Positions 22,586 to 25,695 of a DNA stretch of 25,695 nucleotides are shown piece by piece. This DNA is from an uncultured Actinomycetes bacterium (GTDB taxonomy: Bacteria > Actinomycetota > Actinomycetes > Nanopelagicales > Nanopelagicaceae). Both the position numbers and the translations under genes were made by a program. Position 1 is the first letter of the stretch, and each line of letters starts with the position of its first letter. The notes under the pieces are model-generated. The model saw only the letters and a program-made list of their open reading frames with translations, searched no databases and was not told where the DNA came from. The DNA lies in the NCBI GenBank assembly GCA_903939005.1, contig CAJAFH010000083.1, positions 1 through 25,695 of the forward strand, given 5' to 3'.

Positions 22586-23785
22586 ATGTCGAAGCGGCTC
22601 ATTGCCCTCGCAGTCGCGCTTACTTTTCTAGGTAGTAGCACGACTGTTTATGCCGCTTCCCCAAAACCAACTTTGGCCCAGATTGAGGCCGCTAAAAAAG
22701 CCGAAGCGGCAAAAAAGAAAGCGGCTGATGCAGCGGCTAAAAAATTAGCGGCAGCAAATATGACTTTAAAAGCACTTACTGCCAAAGCTAATGCAGCGCT
22801 AGCTCTTTATGTGAAAGCGAAAGCTGAATTAGCTAAAGCCACAGCCGATGCAAATGCTGCTGCCGAATATGCACGCAAGACGGCTGAAGAAGTTGCTGGC
22901 GCACATCGAACCATCGGCAAATTGGCCGTAAATGCTTACATGATGGGCGGCACCTTTAGCGATATCGAACCACTTTTAAGTGCCAATGGCCCACAAGATT
23001 TAGTTGATCGAATTACAATTTTGCAATCACTGGGTGATCAAAATACTGCAGCGCTTGAACGATTTAAAGCGGCCGAAATTATTGCGCGGGCAGCAAAAGT
23101 TGTAGCCGATGCAGCAAAAGTTAAGCAAGTTGCCGCTACTGAAAAAGTAGCCGCAACCAAGAAAGTTGCCGATGACGCTAAAGCGCTCCAGCAAAAAGAA
23201 GTTGATAAATTGCGCGCCGTCCAAGATAAATTAATTAAGGATTTAGCCAAAGCAAAGAATGTTCGAATAACTCTAGAACAACAACGTCAGTTAGCTTTAC
23301 TTGAAGAAGCACAAGCTGGGCAAGCAGCGCTAACGCCTAATCAATCAAAAATTTGGCCAGATCTTGGCTTTAATGGCCGATCAACTATTCGCACTACTCA
23401 AGCCCAACGAGATGTGGCTGTGGCTTTTGCCAAGAAACAAGTCCTAGCTCGTAAGCCTTATATCTGGGGCTCCGAAGGTCCTAACTCATTCGATTGCTCA
23501 GGTTTGGTTTATGCCGCCTATAAATCTGCTGGCTTAGGTTGGCCAAACTGGGATCGCTTAAACTCAGCACTTTATTCCGGCTACACCAAGCATGTGAAAC
23601 TCACCGAGTTAGTGCCTGGCGATCTCTTGTTCTACTCATATAAGGGAACCATCTCGAGCATTCACCACATCACGATTTATGCTGGAAACGGCATGATGTG
23701 GGAAGCGAATTCAAAGGGTAAGGGCTTGCTTTACTCAAATATTTATAGCGTTAAGGGCTTAATGCCATTTGGTGGTCGGGTCTAG
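22586..23785 (+). CDS. Secreted NlpC/P60 peptidoglycan endopeptidase with coiled-coil N-terminus (RipA-like)
   Basis: The protein is predicted to cut peptide stems of peptidoglycan outside the cell, often at septation. The 399 residues comprise a signal peptide (MSKRLIALAVALTFLGSSTT, cut near VYAA), a long Ala/Lys-rich coiled coil (about 28-245) interrupted by a hydrophobic segment YMMGGTFSDIEPLLSANGPQ, and a C-terminal NlpC/P60 domain. The catalytic Cys304 is in NSFDCSGLVYAAY and the His is 360 or 361 in IHHITIYAG. The coiled coil commonly occludes the active site until an activator binds; the mid-coil segment resembles the one in RipA/PcsB-like enzymes. The stop overlaps the predicted tilS promoter. 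Confidence 0.9.
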   Translation: MSKRLIALAVALTFLGSSTTVYAASPKPTLAQIEAAKKAEAAKKKAADAAAKKLAAANMTLKALTAKANAALALYVKAKAELAKATADANAAAEYARKTAEEVAGAHRTIGKLAVNAYMMGGTFSDIEPLLSANGPQDLVDRITILQSLGDQNTAALERFKAAEIIARAAKVVADAAKVKQVAATEKVAATKKVADDAKALQQKEVDKLRAVQDKLIKDLAKAKNVRITLEQQRQLALLEEAQAGQAALTPNQSKIWPDLGFNGRSTIRTTQAQRDVAVAFAKKQVLARKPYIWGSEGPNSFDCSGLVYAAYKSAGLGWPNWDRLNSALYSGYTKHVKLTELVPGDLLFYSYKGTISSIHHITIYAGNGMMWEANSKGKGLLYSNIYSVKGLMPFGGRV

Positions 23786-23788
23786 TCT
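23783..23788 (+). promoter_or_regulatory. -10 element of tilS (leaderless)
   Basis: TAGTCT is followed by TAACCCC and the GTG at 23796. Its first three bases are the stop codon of the NlpC/P60 gene. Confidence 0.45.
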
Positions 23789-23795
23789 TAACCCC

Positions 23796-24761
23796 GTGAG
23801 CACAAACCCAGCAACGGTCGCAATTCGAAGTGCTGTGCGTGATTGCCTCTCTGGTTGCAGCGCAGGTGACACGGTTCTAGTTGCAGTCTCTGGTGGTGCT
23901 GATTCATTAGCACTTGCTGCAGCACTTGTTCCGGAATCTAAAAATGCGTTAATTAATTTGGTCGGCGTAACTATTGATCATCAACTACAGAAAAATTCTA
24001 GTGAACAAGCCACCAAAGTTCACGGCCAACTTTTAAGTTTAGGAATTTCCCAAATCGAAATTGTTAAAGTCGATGTCGAAATGATTGATGGGTTAGAAGC
24101 ATCCGCACGTCGAGCTCGCTACGCCGCACTTAATGCAGTAGCTGAAAAACACAACGCTAAATTAATTTTCTTAGGTCATACTCTAAATGATCAAGCCGAA
24201 AGTGTTTTATTGGGTTTAGCTCGCGGATCAGGCGCGCGATCACTTTCTGGAATGGCACGATGCACTGGGAAATACTGTCGCCCACTTTTAGAGATCACTC
24301 GCTCGGAAACGTTGGCTGCGTGTACCGAAAATAATTTAACTCCATGGATCGATCCACATAATTCAGATTCGCAGTTTGCTCGAGTTCGTGTGCGCACTAA
24401 TGCACTGCCAAAGTTAGAAGAAAGTATTGGGCCTGGAATTACCGAAGCACTTGCCCGCAGTGCCGACCTGTTGCGCGACGATGCTGATGCGTTAGATGGA
24501 TGGGCAACTCAAGTTGCAGATGGTCTTGATCTGGCTGATCTAGAAATTACGGCGTTGGCCGAGCTTCCCAAGGCGGTCCGAACTCGCCTCTTACGGATGG
24601 CAATTTATGCCGCAGGAGCTCCAATGGGCTCAATTACCGCCGAACATGTGGCATCTGTTGAGGCTTTAGTCACCTCTTGGCATGGTCAAGGCGCTTGTAG
24701 CCTCCCAGGCGGTGTGAAGGTTTCGCGAATTTCGGGCAGACTTTCGCTCCTGTCCCGCTAA
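23796..24761 (+). CDS. tilS: tRNA(Ile)-lysidine synthase
   Basis: TilS converts C34 of tRNA-Ile(CAU) to lysidine, changing both codon reading and charging; it is essential in most bacteria. The 321-residue protein has the PP-loop ATP-binding motif VAVSGGADSLALAAAL (about residues 28-43), the family motifs VTIDHQLQ and GHTLNDQAESVLLGLARGSG, and RPLLEITRSE, ending with the substrate-binding region WIDPHNSDSQFARVRVR. The frame is open to 23769 but that part overlaps the NlpC/P60 gene; the GTG at 23796 (MSTNPATVA) fits the length and the TAGTCT element. It heads the conserved actinobacterial order tilS-hpt-ftsH. Confidence 0.94.
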   Translation: MSTNPATVAIRSAVRDCLSGCSAGDTVLVAVSGGADSLALAAALVPESKNALINLVGVTIDHQLQKNSSEQATKVHGQLLSLGISQIEIVKVDVEMIDGLEASARRARYAALNAVAEKHNAKLIFLGHTLNDQAESVLLGLARGSGARSLSGMARCTGKYCRPLLEITRSETLAACTENNLTPWIDPHNSDSQFARVRVRTNALPKLEESIGPGITEALARSADLLRDDADALDGWATQVADGLDLADLEITALAELPKAVRTRLLRMAIYAAGAPMGSITAEHVASVEALVTSWHGQGACSLPGGVKVSRISGRLSLLSR

Positions 24762-24796
24762 TTTAAGTAAGCCCGCCATATCTATGAAGGAGCATC

Positions 24797-25348
24797 GTGG
24801 ATTTATCAGTTATTGAAAGCGATATCGAGCGCGTAATAGTTAGCGAAGTAGATCTGCAAGCACGCATTAAAGAATTAGCAGCGCAAGTTGATGCTGATTA
24901 TGAAGGTCGTGACGTTCTATTAGTTGGCGTATTAAAAGGCGCAGTTATGGCAATGGCTGATTTAACTCGTGCGATGCAACGTCATCTGGAAATGGATTGG
25001 ATGGCAGTTTCTTCCTATGGCTCCGGCACTAAATCTAGCGGCGTAGTTCGAATTTTAAAAGACCTTGATCGCGATATCACGGGCCGCAATGTTTTAATCG
25101 TTGAAGATATTGTTGACTCAGGTTTAACACTTTCTTGGTTGAAGTCGAATCTTGAATCACGCGGCGCTGCCAATGTTGATATCTTGGCAATCCTGCGCAA
25201 ACCAGAAGCGGCAAAAGTTGATGTTGCGGTTAAGTATGTAGGTTTTGATATTCCAACAGATTTTGTAGTTGGTTACGGACTTGATTTTGATGAGAAGTAT
25301 CGCAACTTGCCATTTATCGGTGTGCTCGCAAAGCACATGTACGAATAG
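24797..25348 (+). CDS. hpt: Hypoxanthine phosphoribosyltransferase
   Basis: Hpt salvages hypoxanthine and guanine to IMP and GMP using PRPP. The 183-residue protein has the first loop VGVLKGAVMAMADLTRAM, the catalytic flexible-loop region VSSYGSGTKSSG, the PRPP-binding motif VLIVEDIVDSGLTL (about residues 100-113), and the purine-binding end KYVGFDIPTDFVVGYGLDFD. Lengths and motifs match the actinobacterial enzyme. The GTG start at 24797 has a strong Shine-Dalgarno (GAAGGAG, four bases before). It lies 35 bases after tilS and seven before ftsH, so co-transcription is likely. Confidence 0.96.
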   Translation: MDLSVIESDIERVIVSEVDLQARIKELAAQVDADYEGRDVLLVGVLKGAVMAMADLTRAMQRHLEMDWMAVSSYGSGTKSSGVVRILKDLDRDITGRNVLIVEDIVDSGLTLSWLKSNLESRGAANVDILAILRKPEAAKVDVAVKYVGFDIPTDFVVGYGLDFDEKYRNLPFIGVLAKHMYE

Positions 25349-25355
25349 AAGCAAT

Positions 25356-25695
25356 ATGACTGAAGAAATTAAAAAAGATAAGAAAAAGAAAGTAACTAAG
25401 ACCGTTACTAAGCGCGGCGATAAGAAGCCAGCCACTAAAGCTGGTCGAATTTTCCGTGGACCACTCTTCTGGATTGTCTTTGCAATTATTGCCGTTTCGG
25501 TTTTCGGTCAGATCTCTGGTGCGGGTAGCGCATTTACAAAGGTAAATACTTCTCAAATTCTTGATGCGATTGCGCAGTCTGAGGTAAAGAGCGCAACTGT
25601 TATAGATAAAAGCCAAATAATTCGGGTAGAACTTAAGCCTGGTCGAACCATCAATGGAGCTTCTCAAGTTGAGGCATCTTATGTAGTGCGCCAAG
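25356..25695 (+). CDS. ftsH: ATP-dependent zinc metalloprotease FtsH, N-terminal part
   Basis: FtsH is the membrane-anchored AAA+ protease that degrades misfolded and regulatory membrane proteins. Only 113 codons are inside the window. They give a lysine-rich cytoplasmic start (MTEEIKKDKKKKVTKTV), a first membrane helix GPLFWIVFAIIAVSVFGQIS at about residues 40-59, and the beginning of the periplasmic-side FtsH extracellular domain, with NTSQILDAIAQSEVKSATVI and IIRVELKPG, a sequence typical of actinobacterial FtsH. The AAA and zinc-protease domains lie beyond the window end. The ATG at 25356 is seven bases after the hpt stop and has only a weak AGAAG Shine-Dalgarno, consistent with coupling to hpt. 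Confidence 0.93.
   Translation, partial: MTEEIKKDKKKKVTKTVTKRGDKKPATKAGRIFRGPLFWIVFAIIAVSVFGQISGAGSAFTKVNTSQILDAIAQSEVKSATVIDKSQIIRVELKPGRTINGASQVEASYVVRQ

Noticed and set aside
25314..25694. 126-residue minus-strand ORF at the window end
   Set aside because: It is antisense to hpt and ftsH and has no recognisable protein features.

Overview
The window reads as a gene-dense stretch of chromosome from a low-to-moderate G+C actinobacterium. The clearest markers are the single-chain E2/E1 2-oxoglutarate enzyme Kgd, the nickel superoxide dismutase pair sodN/sodX, a CbiMNQO-type importer with a PDGLE-domain subunit, and the tilS-hpt-ftsH order. Short spacers, tail-to-tail overlaps and A/T-leaning codons would fit a streamlined freshwater lineage such as Nanopelagicales (acI), but that placement is inference. 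I see no rRNA, tRNA, CRISPR array, insertion sequence or prophage gene. No gene-free stretch exceeds about 210 bases. The largest gaps are 10328-10533 (leader of the DEAD-box helicase gene plus the promoter of an EamA transporter), 13915-14090 (cbiM and TPR promoters), 1202-1363 (a possible 30-codon ORF) and 6280-6408 (kgd promoter).

Layout. 1-1201: 5' end of aroA divergent from an SRAP/YedK DNA-protein crosslink gene. 1265-1783: a small ORF and an FlK-like hotdog protein. 1785-2598: sodN and its maturation peptidase sodX, divergent. 2599-6279: kgd. 6409-7703: ribokinase coupled to a small membrane protein. 7730-10327: a degenerate GGDEF protein tail-to-tail with a DEAD-box RNA helicase carrying a long basic N-terminus. 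10534-11448: EamA exporter. 11411-13914: cbiMNQO metal importer. 14091-15688: TPR protein and TrmH-type methyltransferase. 15732-18549: DacB (S13), a secreted beta-propeller and a membrane-anchored poly-aspartate protein. 18634-20764: ctaB and metZ. 20792-22512: ABC-2 exporter pair. 22586-23785: NlpC/P60 hydrolase. 23796-25695: tilS, hpt and the start of ftsH.

How the parts fit. The cbiM promoter carries a palindrome resembling the actinobacterial nickel regulator (Nur) box exactly between its -10 and -35 positions. With NiSOD and its peptidase in the same window, this points to a nickel uptake and use module rather than cobalt uptake for B12. A second signal runs across the window: 13 of about 21 transcription-unit heads have a TANNNT hexamer ending 6-7 bases before the start codon, the arrangement expected for leaderless mRNAs. 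Most of the remaining heads have a clear Shine-Dalgarno sequence, and the DEAD-box helicase gene has a roughly 135-base leader with three hairpins. The pattern also helped choose several start codons (cbiM, the beta-propeller, the poly-Asp protein, tilS).
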